64,000 nucleotides of DNA from Methylobacter sp. KS41 (GTDB lineage: Bacteria > Pseudomonadota > Gammaproteobacteria > Methylococcales > Methylomonadaceae), in contig PHSP01000003.1 of the NCBI GenBank assembly GCA_002862125.1, positions 1,426,001-1,490,000 of the forward strand. Reading direction: 5' to 3'. The notes under the pieces were generated by a model. It was not told where the DNA came from and searched no databases. It saw only the letters and a program-made list of their open reading frames with translations. Both the position numbers and the translations under genes were made by a program. Shown piece by piece: positions 36,603 through 47,350 of the stretch. The stretch's first letter is position 1. Each line of letters opens with the position of its first letter.

Positions 36603-38237
36603 TTAGTAGCTATATTCATAAGCATTCTTCCATTGAGTGAAATTCGTAGCAGATAATGGCTTGCTAAGATAATAACCCTGCGCCATATCACAGCCATAAT
36701 CCTTAAGTTTGGCCAGTATTTCTTCGCTTTCTACTCCGTCCGCGGTGACCTGCAAGCCAAGGTTATGGGCTAGATTAATGGTTGCTTTAACAATAGTTAC
36801 GCCATTTTCGCTGTTCATAATATCCATGACCAGCGGCCTGGCGATTTTGAGCTCTGTCAATGGCATTTTCGTAAGATAAACCAATGATGAATAACCCGTT
36901 CCAAAATTATCGATTGAAAACTGATAGCCCATGTCATGCAGCTGTTGCATTATTTTCAGCGTGCTTTCAGGATCATTAATAATTGAACCTTCAGTAATTT
37001 CCAGCATGATCCATTCAGGTTTTAAATCTGCGGAAGTGGCTATTCCGGCGATGATATCGGGCAATTCAGGATCATGTAAATCCTTTGCCGACAAGTTAAC
37101 CGATATTTTCAAATCATGCCCTTGTTTGTGCCAGTCCGCGCAGTTGCGAAAAGCCCGTTGCAATACCCAGAGCGTGACATGTTTAATGGTTCTGGAGTTT
37201 TCCGACATCGGAATGAATTCATCGGGTGAAATGGCTCCATGGATTGGATGATTCCAGCGAAGCAGAGCTTCAGCGCCTAAAAGCCGGCCGGTCTGGATTG
37301 ATACCTTGGGCTGATAAAACATCTCAAGCGCATCCCGGTTTATAGCATTACGGAGCTCTGACATTAATGTCAGCCGCTTTGGGCTGTGCTTGTCAAATGA
37401 GGGTTCATAGATGCAATAACCGCTGCTTGACTGTTGGGCCATGTGCAGCGCTACGCCTGCACGTTGTACGAGAGTATCAACGTCATCGCCGTGATCTGGA
37501 AAATGCACGATACCAATAATGGGGTGCGCAGAGACTTTAAGGTGATTAATAATAAAAGGCGGTTCCATGACCTCCTGAATAGTTTGAGCGAGCCGCTCGG
37601 TAATGGTTAAATTAACAATATCAGTTAAAAGAAAACCGAAAACATTACTGTCAATTTTTGCAATGGCGTCTCTTTCCCTGCTTACTCCTTTGAGCCGGAT
37701 TGACACCTGTTTGAGAACAAGATCGCTGCTGTTCCGGCCCAGGGTATCGTAAACATCTTTGAAGTTTTCAATTTCTATCAGTAAGATGGATAGCAATTGA
37801 TTTTGATCATCGGCTGAAATAATAGCTCGTTCCACCCTGTCATAAAATAGCGCTCTATTAGGCAGGTCTGTCAGGGAATCATGAGTGCTGACGTAACTGG
37901 TCTGCTTTTCCAGATTATCCGCCTTATTGCGTAATTCCTGAGTCTGGTCAAAAATCATGGCTCCGGCCTGATAAACCAGAATTGTGCTTGAATACTGTCC
38001 CCAGAAACCAAACACAAAGGGAATGCAGTCCAAAACCCAAAGCGCCATGTTGTTTTTCTGTGCGGCAATAATGCCATCCAGAGAAAATCCTCCGGAGCTA
38101 TAAGAACTAACCAGCATGGTGGCAATAATAATAGCGGCAACAGCTATTAAAACACCCTGATAGGCTGATTTTGAAGCTTCGTCCTTAAGAATTCTGACGT
38201 TGTCACTGAGTAAACTTCTTGCGATCGTTAAAATCAT
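36603..38237 (-). CDS. membrane-anchored GGDEF-EAL protein with degenerate catalytic motifs
   Basis: A 544-residue protein with two N-terminal membrane helices (about 27-45 and 66-92), a GGDEF-fold domain (about 110-275) and an EAL domain (about 290-540). The GGDEF motif is replaced by DSNVF (196-200), so diguanylate cyclase activity is unlikely. The EAL motif itself is kept (E323-A-L), and so is NLS, but the metal-binding pair DD is D443-N444, the conserved KID is KIA (D to A at 466) and AEGVE is ADGVE. Phosphodiesterase activity is doubtful. It may be a c-di-GMP receptor or protein-binding regulator. Confidence 0.85.
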   Translation of the reverse strand: MILTIARSLLSDNVRILKDEASKSAYQGVLIAVAAIIIATMLVSSYSSGGFSLDGIIAAQKNNMALWVLDCIPFVFGFWGQYSSTILVYQAGAMIFDQTQELRNKADNLEKQTSYVSTHDSLTDLPNRALFYDRVERAIISADDQNQLLSILLIEIENFKDVYDTLGRNSSDLVLKQVSIRLKGVSRERDAIAKIDSNVFGFLLTDIVNLTITERLAQTIQEVMEPPFIINHLKVSAHPIIGIVHFPDHGDDVDTLVQRAGVALHMAQQSSSGYCIYEPSFDKHSPKRLTLMSELRNAINRDALEMFYQPKVSIQTGRLLGAEALLRWNHPIHGAISPDEFIPMSENSRTIKHVTLWVLQRAFRNCADWHKQGHDLKISVNLSAKDLHDPELPDIIAGIATSADLKPEWIMLEITEGSIINDPESTLKIMQQLHDMGYQFSIDNFGTGYSSLVYLTKMPLTELKIARPLVMDIMNSENGVTIVKATINLAHNLGLQVTADGVESEEILAKLKDYGCDMAQGYYLSKPLSATNFTQWKNAYEYSY

Positions 38238-38263
38238 GACGCCTTCCTTTCTTCATGTTGGTT

Positions 38264-39445
38264 TTATAATCCTTTTAACAAGTCTTTTTTAATATCATCA
38301 ATTTGTTCCAGGCCCACGGAAACCCTGACCAAGCCATCCCTAATTCCGGCGGCAGCCCTGGCTTCGGACGTCAACCGGCCATGCGTGGTAGATGCCGGGT
38401 GGGTTATGGTGGTTTTGACATCGCCCAGGTTTGCGGTAATGGAAATCATATCCGTCGCATCAATCAATCTCCATGCGTGTTCCTTGCCGCCATTTAATTC
38501 AAAACTGACAATACCGCCAAAGTGACTTTGTTGACGTTTTGCCAATTCGTGTTGTGCGTGGGATGGCAAGCCTGGATAGTGCACTTTGGCAACGTCCGGC
38601 TGTTGTTCCAGCCATTTGGCTAACTCGAAAGCTCCGTCGCAGTGCGCCTTCATTCTGACGGTCAGGGTTTCCAATCCGGACAAAAATACCCATGCATTAA
38701 ACGGACTCATGGTTGCACCGCCGGTACGGAGATATGGATAAATAGCCTTTTCGATTATTTCATCACTGGCTATAACCGCGCCGCCGACGCAACGGCCCTG
38801 TCCGTCAATATACTTGGTTGCCGAATGGATGACAATGTCCGCGCCCAAATCAATAGGCTTTTGCAGTACGGGGGTGCAAAAGCAATTATCGACAATCAGC
38901 AAGCAATTATGGGCATGGGCGATGTCGGCCAGTGCGGAAATGTCGGCAATTTCAATTAATGGATTCGAGGGCGTCTCCAGAAGTAAAAACCGGGTGTTCG
39001 GTTTGATAGCCGACTCCCAGGCATTCGTATCTATCAAATCAACAAAATCGGTTGCAACGCCAAATTTTGCGAAGTAATTTTGAAACATTAACACGGTATT
39101 GCCAAAAACACCGCGAGAACACACCACATGGTCTCCCGATTTAAGCAGTCCCATGCCAACCGCCATAATCGCCGCCATTCCGGATGCAAATGCCAAACAA
39201 CGTTCGCCTTTTTCCATAAGCGCCAGCCTTTCCTGAAAAGCATTTACCGTTGGATTTGTGAAGCGGGAATAGATATTGCCCGGTTGTTGCCCGGTAAATC
39301 GCAAAGCGGCTTCTCCGGCGCTTTTAAACACGTAACTGGAAGTCGCAAAAATCGGTATGCTGTGCTCATCTTCATGAGTGCGCTTATGTCCTGCTCTTAT
39401 TGCCTGAGTTTCCGGAGAATAATTGTTCCAGTTAATGTCTTTCAT
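38264..39445 (-). CDS. metZ: O-succinylhomoserine sulfhydrylase
   Basis: A 393-residue PLP enzyme of the Cys/Met-metabolism family. It has ETQAIRAGHKRTHEDEHSIPIFATSSYVF, YSRFTNPT (about 59-66), FASGMAAI, and the PLP lysine in IHSATKYIDGQGR (K211). The sequence type and location after purF, as in Pseudomonas, support MetZ rather than MetB. It converts O-succinylhomoserine and sulfide to homocysteine. It ends the trpF-to-metZ gene run; a 92-bp gap separates it from purF. Confidence 0.9.
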   Translation of the reverse strand: MKDINWNNYSPETQAIRAGHKRTHEDEHSIPIFATSSYVFKSAGEAALRFTGQQPGNIYSRFTNPTVNAFQERLALMEKGERCLAFASGMAAIMAVGMGLLKSGDHVVCSRGVFGNTVLMFQNYFAKFGVATDFVDLIDTNAWESAIKPNTRFLLLETPSNPLIEIADISALADIAHAHNCLLIVDNCFCTPVLQKPIDLGADIVIHSATKYIDGQGRCVGGAVIASDEIIEKAIYPYLRTGGATMSPFNAWVFLSGLETLTVRMKAHCDGAFELAKWLEQQPDVAKVHYPGLPSHAQHELAKRQQSHFGGIVSFELNGGKEHAWRLIDATDMISITANLGDVKTTITHPASTTHGRLTSEARAAAGIRDGLVRVSVGLEQIDDIKKDLLKGL

Positions 39446-39537
39446 AGGTCAGTTTATTTTCGATAATGCATTAATTTTAAAGCCGGGCAAGGGCTGCTAT
39501 AGTTTTTCAAATCCTGATGCTGTTCGTTTTGCGCCTG

Positions 39538-41037
39538 TCATAACATTTCAATAATGGATTTTTCAGAGTTGCGTTCAGCCTGGGCTTTGTCGTTACGCAA
39601 TACTTCGGTCCGGTCCAGATAGGCATCATCTATATCGCCGGTAATGTATTCCTTGCTGAAGCATGAGGTATCAAAATGTTGAATACTGGGGTTGCCTTTG
39701 CGAACCGCTTCAATCAAATCGTTTAGCTCCTGATAAATCATACGATCCGCGCCGATTGCCTCGCAGACTTCATCCCCGGTACGGTTATGGGCGATCAATT
39801 CATGCGCGGCCGGCATATCTATGCCGTAAACATTGGGATAACGAACCGGCGGCGCGGCAGAGGCAAAATAAACTTTTTTAGCGCCCGCATCCCGGGCCAT
39901 TTGAATAATTTGCGCAGAGGTTGTGCCTCTTACCACGGAATCATCAACCAGCAAGACGTTTTTGCCATCAAATTCAAGTCCAATGGCATTTAATTTTTGT
40001 CTGACCGATTTTTCCCGCATTTTCTGCCCCGGCATGATGAAGGTTCGACCGATATAGCGGTTCTTCATAAAACCTTCGCTGTATTTAACACCCAGCTTGT
40101 TCGCCATTTGCAAGGCAGCGGTTCTGCTCGTGTCGGGTATCGGAATAACCACGTCAATATCATGATCGGGCCATTCTCTAAGCACTTTTGCGGCCAGTTT
40201 ATCGCCCATGCGCAGACGCGCCTTGTAAACGGAAATATCGTCAATAAATGAATCCGGCCGGGCAAAATAGACATACTCAAAAATACACGGGCAATGGTCT
40301 ACTTCTTCAGAGCACTGCTGAGTATGCAATACCCCAGTTTCTTCAATAAAGATTGCTTCACCGGGCTCTATGTCACGGATTAGATCAAAGCCCAACACAT
40401 CGAGCGCAACGCTTTCGGAGGCAATCATAAAATCAGAGCCTTGCTCCGACTTTCGATGGCCAAACACGACCGGCCTGATGCCATGAGGATCTCTGAACCC
40501 CAAAATACCGAATCCCGCAATCATAATCACAACAGCATAAGCGCCGCGACAGCGGCGATGGACACCGGAGACCGCCTGAAAAACATCGTCCACGCTTAAA
40601 TGCAGTTTACCCAGACTTTGTAACTCATGGGCAAAAACATTTAACAGGACTTCAGAATCGGAATCAGTATTTATATGCCGTTGATCTTCCACGAACAGGG
40701 CCTTTTTCAACTCGTCGGTATTAGTCAAGTTGCCGTTATGACCGAGCGTTAGCCCAAAAGGGGAGTTTACATAAAATGGCTGCGCTTCGGCGGAACTGGT
40801 GCAACCCGCCGTTGGATAACGGACGTGGGCTATTCCCATGTTGCCTTTTAACTTTAGCATCTGAGCATTGGTAAAAACATCGCGGGTCAAGCCGTTGTCT
40901 TTACGCAGATGCAAGCGCCCGTTTTCACAGGTGACTATGCCCGCCGCATCCTGGCCCCGGTGTTGCAAGACTGTCAACGCATCATAGAGTTCCTGATTAA
41001 CAGCTTGATGTGAAACGATACCAACAATACCACACAT
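39538..41037 (-). CDS. purF: amidophosphoribosyltransferase
   Basis: A 499-residue purine-biosynthesis enzyme. The Ntn glutaminase domain starts MCGIVGIV, with Cys2 as nucleophile and no propeptide; [18 protein letters not shown] and GHNGNLTN are present. The phosphoribosyltransferase domain has the PRPP motif [14 protein letters not shown]. It transfers glutamine amide nitrogen to PRPP, the first committed purine step. It lies 27 bp after cvpA, the classic cvpA-purF pair. Confidence 0.97.
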   Translation of the reverse strand: MCGIVGIVSHQAVNQELYDALTVLQHRGQDAAGIVTCENGRLHLRKDNGLTRDVFTNAQMLKLKGNMGIAHVRYPTAGCTSSAEAQPFYVNSPFGLTLGHNGNLTNTDELKKALFVEDQRHINTDSDSEVLLNVFAHELQSLGKLHLSVDDVFQAVSGVHRRCRGAYAVVIMIAGFGILGFRDPHGIRPVVFGHRKSEQGSDFMIASESVALDVLGFDLIRDIEPGEAIFIEETGVLHTQQCSEEVDHCPCIFEYVYFARPDSFIDDISVYKARLRMGDKLAAKVLREWPDHDIDVVIPIPDTSRTAALQMANKLGVKYSEGFMKNRYIGRTFIMPGQKMREKSVRQKLNAIGLEFDGKNVLLVDDSVVRGTTSAQIIQMARDAGAKKVYFASAAPPVRYPNVYGIDMPAAHELIAHNRTGDEVCEAIGADRMIYQELNDLIEAVRKGNPSIQHFDTSCFSKEYITGDIDDAYLDRTEVLRNDKAQAERNSEKSIIEML

Positions 41038-41064
41038 TATTTATATTTACCTGAATCTAAATTG

Positions 41065-41607
41065 TTAACGATAATGAACATATTCAGCAAGCCCTGACGA
41101 AATATTGTCCCGCAACCATATCGCGCATATTTCAAATGGGGGCAGAAATTTTGATTCTTTCCACCAGGGATCATCCGGCAAGGCTGTTAGGCCAGCCAGT
41201 AAGACTAATATCACAGTAACGGCCATGCCGTGCATAATGCCAAAAATAATCCCGCCCAAACGTTCAGCAAAGGTTAATTTTGGCTTCCTGATTGAGTCAC
41301 CCAAAAGCAAGCGTATTAATCCGCCAACAGCCAGAGTTATCAAAAACAATGATAAAAATGAAGCGGTGATTCTTGGTAAAGGATTGCTGATGTTCGATTC
41401 CAGAAAAACAGAAAATTCACGGCTAAAACTTAATCCGATCCCGATTGCCATTAGCCAGAAAACCAACGAAAAAAATTCCAGGCTAAAACCGCGCAGAAAT
41501 CCGGTTATCATGGCGATACAAACTACTCCGGCAATGAAATAGTCTACCCAGATCATTGTTTTTAAGCCGCTTAAAACATCAGCTAAATAAATTTGCACAT
41601 CCAGCAT
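41065..41607 (-). CDS. cvpA: CvpA family membrane protein
   Basis: A 180-residue protein with four membrane helices and the CvpA pattern MIWVDYFIAGVVCIAMITGFLRGFSLEFFSLVFWLMAIG cut across the first two, plus FAERLGGIIFGIMHG. CvpA was found through colicin V production and influences envelope homeostasis. The start overlaps the dedD stop by one base. The first 17 residues before MIWVDYF are longer than usual, so a start at Met18 is possible. Confidence 0.9.
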   Translation of the reverse strand: MLDVQIYLADVLSGLKTMIWVDYFIAGVVCIAMITGFLRGFSLEFFSLVFWLMAIGIGLSFSREFSVFLESNISNPLPRITASFLSLFLITLAVGGLIRLLLGDSIRKPKLTFAERLGGIIFGIMHGMAVTVILVLLAGLTALPDDPWWKESKFLPPFEICAIWLRDNISSGLAEYVHYR

Positions 41608-42368
41608 TACTCGGCGATCAGAATGGATTGTATTTTTTGGCTATCCAGCTTTGCCTTCATTTCCAGGGCGCGTTTTTTTTCAAGGGAAGGACCCACTTTA
41701 AGGCGATATAAGCCTTTAGTCGCTTCCATAGTTACAGGCAGGCCTTGTTTGCGTAATGTTTCCATGAGCGTCAGAGCATTTTCCTTTTTACTGAAAGTGC
41801 CTGCTTGAAGATACCAGCGGCTTAATTCAGTTTTTGGTTTCACTGGTTTAACAACGGGTATTTCAGAGCTGTTATCCATAGTGGAAGGTTTTACCTTCGA
41901 GGCTGGTTTATTCGCACTTGGTTCAGTTTTCTTTACCTGTTGTTTAGGCGTTTCAACAGCCGTATCTATCTCTGGAGCCGGTTTTGGGATTGATTTTTCC
42001 TTGGATGGTTGATCATCCGCTGGCTCATCAATCGATTGCCCGCTTCCCGCTTCATCTTCGGTTATGGGTTCATCTTCCAAAGGCGCTTCTTGGGGGGGCT
42101 CATTTTCCGCGGACAGTTCGGCCTCTTCTTCTGTGTTCACTACGGATTCAGAGTTTGAGTCAGGCGCATTTAAAACCTGATTAGCGCCGGTCGGTAATTT
42201 ATTTGCAGACTCTTCTCCCGTGTTAACCGGCGTCTCCGGAATAGCCAGTTCACTGACTGATTGGCCGCTATTATCTATGGGGTCATCAAACAGCATGGGA
42301 ATAAAAATAGCAGCTAGAGCCGTAACTACTACAGCGCCTATCAACCTTTGTTTTAATTCTTGATTCAT
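41607..42368 (-). CDS. dedD: SPOR-domain protein, DedD-like
   Basis: A 253-residue protein with a short cytoplasmic start (MNQELKQRLIGA), one membrane helix (about 11-27), a long acidic/proline-rich linker (about 30-170) and a C-terminal SPOR domain (about 178-253: WYLQAGTFSKKENALTLMETL ... YRLKVGPS). SPOR domains bind denuded septal peptidoglycan, and DedD helps cell constriction. Position between folC and cvpA is the standard gammaproteobacterial order. Confidence 0.9.
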   Translation of the reverse strand: MNQELKQRLIGAVVVTALAAIFIPMLFDDPIDNSGQSVSELAIPETPVNTGEESANKLPTGANQVLNAPDSNSESVVNTEEEAELSAENEPPQEAPLEDEPITEDEAGSGQSIDEPADDQPSKEKSIPKPAPEIDTAVETPKQQVKKTEPSANKPASKVKPSTMDNSSEIPVVKPVKPKTELSRWYLQAGTFSKKENALTLMETLRKQGLPVTMEATKGLYRLKVGPSLEKKRALEMKAKLDSQKIQSILIAE

Positions 42369-42377
42369 ATTGTCAAC

Positions 42378-43649
42378 TCACCTTTTCTCAAATTCATTCA
42401 AACAATCAGACACTAAAAAGAAAGAACCAAAAACCAGCAGCAAATCGTCTTCCTTGGATTGGCTTTTCGCCATATTAAATGCTTCAGCAAAACCGGTAAA
42501 ACCAAAGGCTGCCCTGGTCACTGGGCTTTGTGAAAAAATCTCCCGCATAATGGGTTCTGTGGCTGCTCTTGGGTTGGCTAACGGTGCAAAATACCAGTCG
42601 TAGACCACTGGATTCATAATTTCCAGGACGCCTGCTATGTCCTTGTCTTTCATCATTGAAAAAACAGCATGTATCCTTTTGCCGGGGAAAGTCATAGTCA
42701 GATAATCAACTAACGTTTTGACGGCCTCCGGATTGTGTCCTACGTCTAACAGCACGGGAATTTTATCATTAATTAATTGAAACCGGCCGAGTAAATGGCT
42801 ATTTTTAAGTCCGCTTCGAATTGACTCGTCGCTTACCGGCAGGATTTTTGCCAAGACTTCAACTGCTAGAATTGCAGATGAAGCATTGCGGTATTGATGC
42901 TGACCTTTTAAACCCGGCTCGGGCAAGCTGAGGATGTGCCGGTTCCCAGCGAACCATTCCCAGGTTGCGCCGTGCTTTTTAAAGCCGAAATCCTTGCCGA
43001 TACAATACACTGGAGCGTGTTTATCAATTGCGCTTTGCAACAATGACTTGGGAGGGTCGCAATCCCCTATGATAGCGGGTGTTTCCGCCCGGAATATACC
43101 GGCCTTTTCCCGTCCTATCGCTTCGCGGGTGTTACCCAGCCAATCAACATGGTCAATACCGATGCTCGATATCAATGAAACATCGGGGTCAACTATATTG
43201 ACGGCGTCAAGCTTGCCGCCCAAACCAACTTCAAGCAATTGAATATCCAAACCTGAGCGCTGGAAAATATCGAGTGCGGCCAGCGTGCCAAATTCAAAAT
43301 AACTTAACGAGGTATCGCCTCGAACCGATTCTATTCTTGAAAAGGCCTCGCAGATCAGCTCGTCGGAGACCGGCAGGCCGTTTATTTTGATTCTTTCGTT
43401 ATATTTCAGAATATGAGGAGAAGAATAAGCGCCTACCCGGTAGCCCTGCGCTTTGTAAATAGCCTCAAGATAGGCGATACAAGAACCTTTTCCATTTGTA
43501 CCGGCAACAGTAATGGTGGGCGGCTTATGGCAATCAGGATTAAGTGCATGAAAAACCAGCGCCGCCCGTTCCAATCCCATGTCTATTGCTAAGGGATGCA
43601 AACTTTCCTGCCAATCAAGCCAACCCTTTAGCGAATCAAAATGCATCAT
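42378..43649 (-). CDS. folC: bifunctional folylpolyglutamate synthase/dihydrofolate synthase
   Basis: A 423-residue ligase from the start MMHFDSLKGWLDWQESLHP. A longer in-frame start at 43706 would overlap accD by 35 bases and add residues not typical of the family; neither start has a good ribosome-binding site. The ATP loop is VAGTNGKGSCIAYLEAIY, with GAYSSPHILKYNERI, GLGGKLDAVNIVDPD and LLDVGHNPEAV. It makes dihydrofolate and adds glutamates to folates, which matters here because the C1 cycle depends on H4F. Confidence 0.93.
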   Translation of the reverse strand: MMHFDSLKGWLDWQESLHPLAIDMGLERAALVFHALNPDCHKPPTITVAGTNGKGSCIAYLEAIYKAQGYRVGAYSSPHILKYNERIKINGLPVSDELICEAFSRIESVRGDTSLSYFEFGTLAALDIFQRSGLDIQLLEVGLGGKLDAVNIVDPDVSLISSIGIDHVDWLGNTREAIGREKAGIFRAETPAIIGDCDPPKSLLQSAIDKHAPVYCIGKDFGFKKHGATWEWFAGNRHILSLPEPGLKGQHQYRNASSAILAVEVLAKILPVSDESIRSGLKNSHLLGRFQLINDKIPVLLDVGHNPEAVKTLVDYLTMTFPGKRIHAVFSMMKDKDIAGVLEIMNPVVYDWYFAPLANPRAATEPIMREIFSQSPVTRAAFGFTGFAEAFNMAKSQSKEDDLLLVFGSFFLVSDCLNEFEKR

Positions 43650-43671
43650 CAGCAAAATGCTTGGGCGCGAG

Positions 43672-44610
43672 TTATTCCTGATCAGAAGGTTGTTGGACAG
43701 CTTCATTAGCTTCGACAGCTGCTGAAGGGCTCGAAAATCCAGCAGATGGCTTTGCTCTTCCTGTCATCAATATGGTCAAGATCCTGGAAATTTTATTGCG
43801 CATTTCACGCCTATCAACAATCATATCTATCGCGCCATGCTCTTGTAAAAACTCGCTGCGCTGAAAACCTTCCGGTAATTTCTCACGAACGGTTTGCTCA
43901 ATCACTCTGGGTCCTGCAAAACCAATCAGAGCATTTGGCTCGGCGACATTAATATCTCCAAGCATGGCTAGACTGGCTGAAACGCCACCCATGGTCGGGT
44001 CTGTCATAATTGATATATAGGGGAGCCCCGCGTTGGAAAGTCTGGTTAGTGAAGCGCTGGTTTTCGCCATTTGAAACAAGGAAAACAGTGACTCCTGCAT
44101 TCTGGCACCGCCGCTTGAAGTAAATACAATAAACGGTATGCCTAATTCAACGCTTCTATTGACGCCGCGGACAAATCGTTCGCCCACTACCGAGCCCATT
44201 GACCCGCCCATAAATTTAAAGTCAAAGGCGGCAACTACTACATCATTTCCTTTAAGCTGTCCTTTCATGACGACGAGGGCGTCATTTTCCTTGGTTTGTT
44301 TTTGCGCCTGGGTAATCCGGTCTTTATATTTTTTAGTGTCTTTGAATTTTAGCGGATCAACCGGCTTAACGTTCTTGCCAATTTCTTCACGCCCTTCTTT
44401 ATCCAGAAAGATATCCAAACGTACTCTCGCCGGAATACGCAGGTGATGCTCGCATTTCGGACAGACACTAAGATTTTTTTCAAGCTCTGTGTTGTAAAGT
44501 ATTGCATTACAACTGGGGCACTTGGTCCATAACCCCTCAGGCACAGTGCCTTTTTTACTTGAACCCTCGGTTCTAATGGTTTTGGGAAGTAATTTTTCAA
44601 ACCAGCTCAT
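43672..44610 (-). CDS. accD: acetyl-CoA carboxylase carboxyltransferase subunit beta
   Basis: A 312-residue protein with start MSWFEKLLP chosen because a TGGAG site lies seven bases upstream (an ATG two codons earlier lacks one). The zinc ribbon has C31, C34, C50 and C53, followed by the crotonase-fold carboxyltransferase: [38 protein letters not shown] and [22 protein letters not shown]. It forms the transcarboxylase with AccA to give malonyl-CoA. The C-terminal 30 residues are low-complexity. Confidence 0.96.
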   Translation of the reverse strand: MSWFEKLLPKTIRTEGSSKKGTVPEGLWTKCPSCNAILYNTELEKNLSVCPKCEHHLRIPARVRLDIFLDKEGREEIGKNVKPVDPLKFKDTKKYKDRITQAQKQTKENDALVVMKGQLKGNDVVVAAFDFKFMGGSMGSVVGERFVRGVNRSVELGIPFIVFTSSGGARMQESLFSLFQMAKTSASLTRLSNAGLPYISIMTDPTMGGVSASLAMLGDINVAEPNALIGFAGPRVIEQTVREKLPEGFQRSEFLQEHGAIDMIVDRREMRNKISRILTILMTGRAKPSAGFSSPSAAVEANEAVQQPSDQE

Positions 44611-44644
44611 TCGCATGCTCCATCGTACTTTATCATCACGCTCA

Positions 44645-45448
44645 TTAACAATCCAGCGCCTGACGTATGGATGCTAACAATTCCACAATTTCGTTTTTAG
44701 CCTGGTCCGGATCATCCAGGTTCGCTTCAATCTTGCTAATCAGGGCGCTGCCGATAACAACGCCGTCGCCTAGATTGGCAATAGTCTTTGCTGTTTGCGC
44801 ATCCTTTACGCCAAAACCAATAGCTACAGGCAGCCGGGTATTTGCTCTGATTTGCCGGAGTTTGTTTTCGACATCCGCAATATTCAAGTGACCTGCGCCG
44901 GTTACGCCTTTGAGCGAAACATAATAAATATAACCACTGCCGGCAGCATCCATTTTTCTAACACGTTCATCACTGCTGTTGGGTGCCAGCAGAAAAATAG
45001 GGTCAATGCCGCGCGTTGTTAATAAAGCGCTATATTCCTCCGCCTCTTCAGGCGGTAAATCAACAGTTAACACCCCGTCGATTCCGGCGCGTTGCGCGGC
45101 GCAGGCAAAACCCTCATAACCCATGGCTTCAATCGGGTTTAAGTAGCCCATGAGCACAACGGGGGTAAGCTGGTCGGTTTTTCTGAATTCAGCGGCAATT
45201 TCCAGGGTTCGTCTTAGGCTCATTTTATGATCCAAGGCGCGTTCGCTGGCGCGTTGAATAACAGGGCCATCGGCCATCGGGTCGGAAAACGGCACCCCAA
45301 GCTCAATAACATCAACGCCTGCTTTTACCATGGCGTACATCATCGGCAAAGTGAAATCGGGTCTTGGATCGCCCGCGGTAATAAACGGAATTAACGCCTT
45401 GCGGCCTGTTTGGGCCAGTTCTTCAAATTTGGCAGCTAATCGGCTCAC
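44645..45448 (-). CDS. trpA: tryptophan synthase alpha subunit
   Basis: A 267-residue TIM-barrel enzyme: [16 protein letters not shown] (catalytic region), [26 protein letters not shown] with the catalytic Glu, [15 protein letters not shown] with the catalytic Asp, and [12 protein letters not shown]. It cleaves indole-3-glycerol phosphate and channels indole to TrpB. It overlaps trpB by four bases. Confidence 0.97.
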   Translation of the reverse strand: MSRLAAKFEELAQTGRKALIPFITAGDPRPDFTLPMMYAMVKAGVDVIELGVPFSDPMADGPVIQRASERALDHKMSLRRTLEIAAEFRKTDQLTPVVLMGYLNPIEAMGYEGFACAAQRAGIDGVLTVDLPPEEAEEYSALLTTRGIDPIFLLAPNSSDERVRKMDAAGSGYIYYVSLKGVTGAGHLNIADVENKLRQIRANTRLPVAIGFGVKDAQTAKTIANLGDGVVIGSALISKIEANLDDPDQAKNEIVELLASIRQALDC

Positions 45449-46647
45449 AGTTCTATCCCCTCACGTTTAGCCATTGTTTGCATGTCCTTATCACCGCGGC
45501 CGGACAGGTTGATAATGATGGTTTCGTCCTTGGTCATAGTAGGCGCCAGTTTCATGGCGTAAGCCATCGCATGGCTGGATTCCAGCGCCGGGATAATGCC
45601 TTCCATGCGCGTCAAGGCATAAAAACCTTCCAGCGCTTCGCTGTCGGTTATATCGACATAAGTAGCCCGCCCGGTGTCTTTCAGCCAGGCATGTTCAGGG
45701 CCTACGCCGGGATAATCCAGCCCTGCTGAAATAGAATGGGTTTCGATAATTTCTCCATCATCATCAGCCATCAAATAGGTCCGGTTGCCGTGTAACACGC
45801 CTGGCCGGCCGGCGCTCAACGGCGCCGAATGCCTTCCGGTGGCGATGCCGTCACCCGCCGCTTCAACGCCGTACATTTTTACCGAGTTATCTTCAATGAA
45901 GGGATAAAACAAACCGATGGCATTTGAGCCGCCGCCCACGCAAGCCACTAAAGCGTCGGGTAAACGTCCCGTTGCTTCCAGGCATTGCTGTTTTGATTCA
46001 CGGCCAATAATCGCCTGAAAATCCCGCACCATGGCAGGGTAGGGGTGCGGACCTGCAACCGTGCCGATAATGTAAAATGTATTGTCAACATTGGTTACCC
46101 AGTCTCTGAGCGCTTCGTTTAAGGCGTCTTTCAGGGTTTTAGAACCTGACTCGACGGCGACAACTTTCGCACCCAGCAACTTCATTCGATACACGTTTAA
46201 TGATTGCCGGGCAACATCCACGGAACCCATATAAACCACGCATTCGAGCCCCAGTCTTGCGGCAACCGTAGCCGTTGCAACACCGTGTTGCCCTGCTCCG
46301 GTTTCAGCAATAATACGCGTCTTGCCCATACGTTTGGCCAATAATGCCTGGCCAACTGTATTGTTGATTTTATGGGAGCCGGTATGATTAAGGTCCTCGC
46401 GTTTCAGATAGATCTGTGCGCCGCCCAGTTCACGGCTCCAGCGTTCGGCATGATACAAAGGCGATGGCCGGCCCACATAATGTTTTAAATCAGCGTCCAG
46501 TTCAGCTATGAATTCCGGATCCTTTAAATACTGGTGATAGGCTGCATTTAATTCCTGAATGGGCGGGATCAATGTTTCTGCTACAAAAATCCCGCCGTAA
46601 GGGCCAAAATGTCCCCTTTCATCGGGCATATTATACTTTTCGGTCAT
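45445..46647 (-). CDS. trpB: tryptophan synthase beta subunit
   Basis: A 400-residue PLP enzyme with [15 protein letters not shown], the PLP lysine in [14 protein letters not shown] (K93), [16 protein letters not shown] and the phosphate loop [10 protein letters not shown]. It condenses indole with serine to tryptophan. It overlaps trpF upstream and trpA downstream by four bases each. Confidence 0.97.
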   Translation of the reverse strand: MTEKYNMPDERGHFGPYGGIFVAETLIPPIQELNAAYHQYLKDPEFIAELDADLKHYVGRPSPLYHAERWSRELGGAQIYLKREDLNHTGSHKINNTVGQALLAKRMGKTRIIAETGAGQHGVATATVAARLGLECVVYMGSVDVARQSLNVYRMKLLGAKVVAVESGSKTLKDALNEALRDWVTNVDNTFYIIGTVAGPHPYPAMVRDFQAIIGRESKQQCLEATGRLPDALVACVGGGSNAIGLFYPFIEDNSVKMYGVEAAGDGIATGRHSAPLSAGRPGVLHGNRTYLMADDDGEIIETHSISAGLDYPGVGPEHAWLKDTGRATYVDITDSEALEGFYALTRMEGIIPALESSHAMAYAMKLAPTMTKDETIIINLSGRGDKDMQTMAKREGIEL

Positions 46648-47276
46648 GTTGTTACTTTGTCGCCCTCATTCACTTGTTTTATAAATGCCGCCATTTTATG
46701 CGAGTCTTTAATGCCTTTATCTGCTTCCACGCCGCTGCTGACATCGAGCGCGTAAGGTCTTACCGATTGCACTGCCTGTTTGGCGTTGGTATCATCCAAG
46801 CCACCCGCGAGTATGATAGGGAGATTACACTGCTTTGGAATCAACTCCCAATCAAATTGACTGCCTGTTCCGCCTTTCACGCCCGGATGATAAGCATCCA
46901 GCAATAAACCCGCGGCATCATGGTAGCTCAGCGCCAAAGCGCCTATATCGATATCATCCTGCATTCTTACCGCTTTAAGGTACCGTTTACCATAAATTCT
47001 GCAAGCCTCTGCGGGCTCATCACCATGAAATTGAAGGCAATCAACCGGAACCCGCGCCAAAACGTCGCGTATCTTCGACTCTTCCTCGTCGGCAAACAAA
47101 GCAACAATGGAGGTAAAAGCGGGCAGAGCGTTAACTATCTTGATGGCTTGTTCAATCCCAACATGGCGCGGGCTAGGGGGGTAAAACACCAAACCGATTG
47201 CGTCAACGCCCAGGTTAGCAGCATAAACAGCATCTTCAACACGGGTAAAGCCGCAAATTTTAACGCGAGTTCGCAT
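46644..47276 (-). CDS. trpF: phosphoribosylanthranilate isomerase
   Basis: A 210-residue barrel enzyme: [37 protein letters not shown] with catalytic Cys7-region, [27 protein letters not shown] with the catalytic Asp, and [14 protein letters not shown]. First gene of the trpF-B-A-accD-folC-dedD-cvpA-purF-metZ run. A 74-bp gap separates it from the upstream ABC gene. Confidence 0.96.
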   Translation of the reverse strand: MRTRVKICGFTRVEDAVYAANLGVDAIGLVFYPPSPRHVGIEQAIKIVNALPAFTSIVALFADEEESKIRDVLARVPVDCLQFHGDEPAEACRIYGKRYLKAVRMQDDIDIGALALSYHDAAGLLLDAYHPGVKGGTGSQFDWELIPKQCNLPIILAGGLDDTNAKQAVQSVRPYALDVSSGVEADKGIKDSHKMAAFIKQVNEGDKVTT

Positions 47277-47350
47277 AAAGTGATATGAGAATTTTCAGAA
47301 TAAAAATTAGCCGTGTAGGATAACACAGAATGGTATTGAAATTGGCCGGA

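Noticed and set aside
43650-43706. Upstream start for folC
   Set aside because: It would overlap accD by 35 bases and add 19 residues not typical of FolC; the usual N-terminus begins at MMHFDSL.
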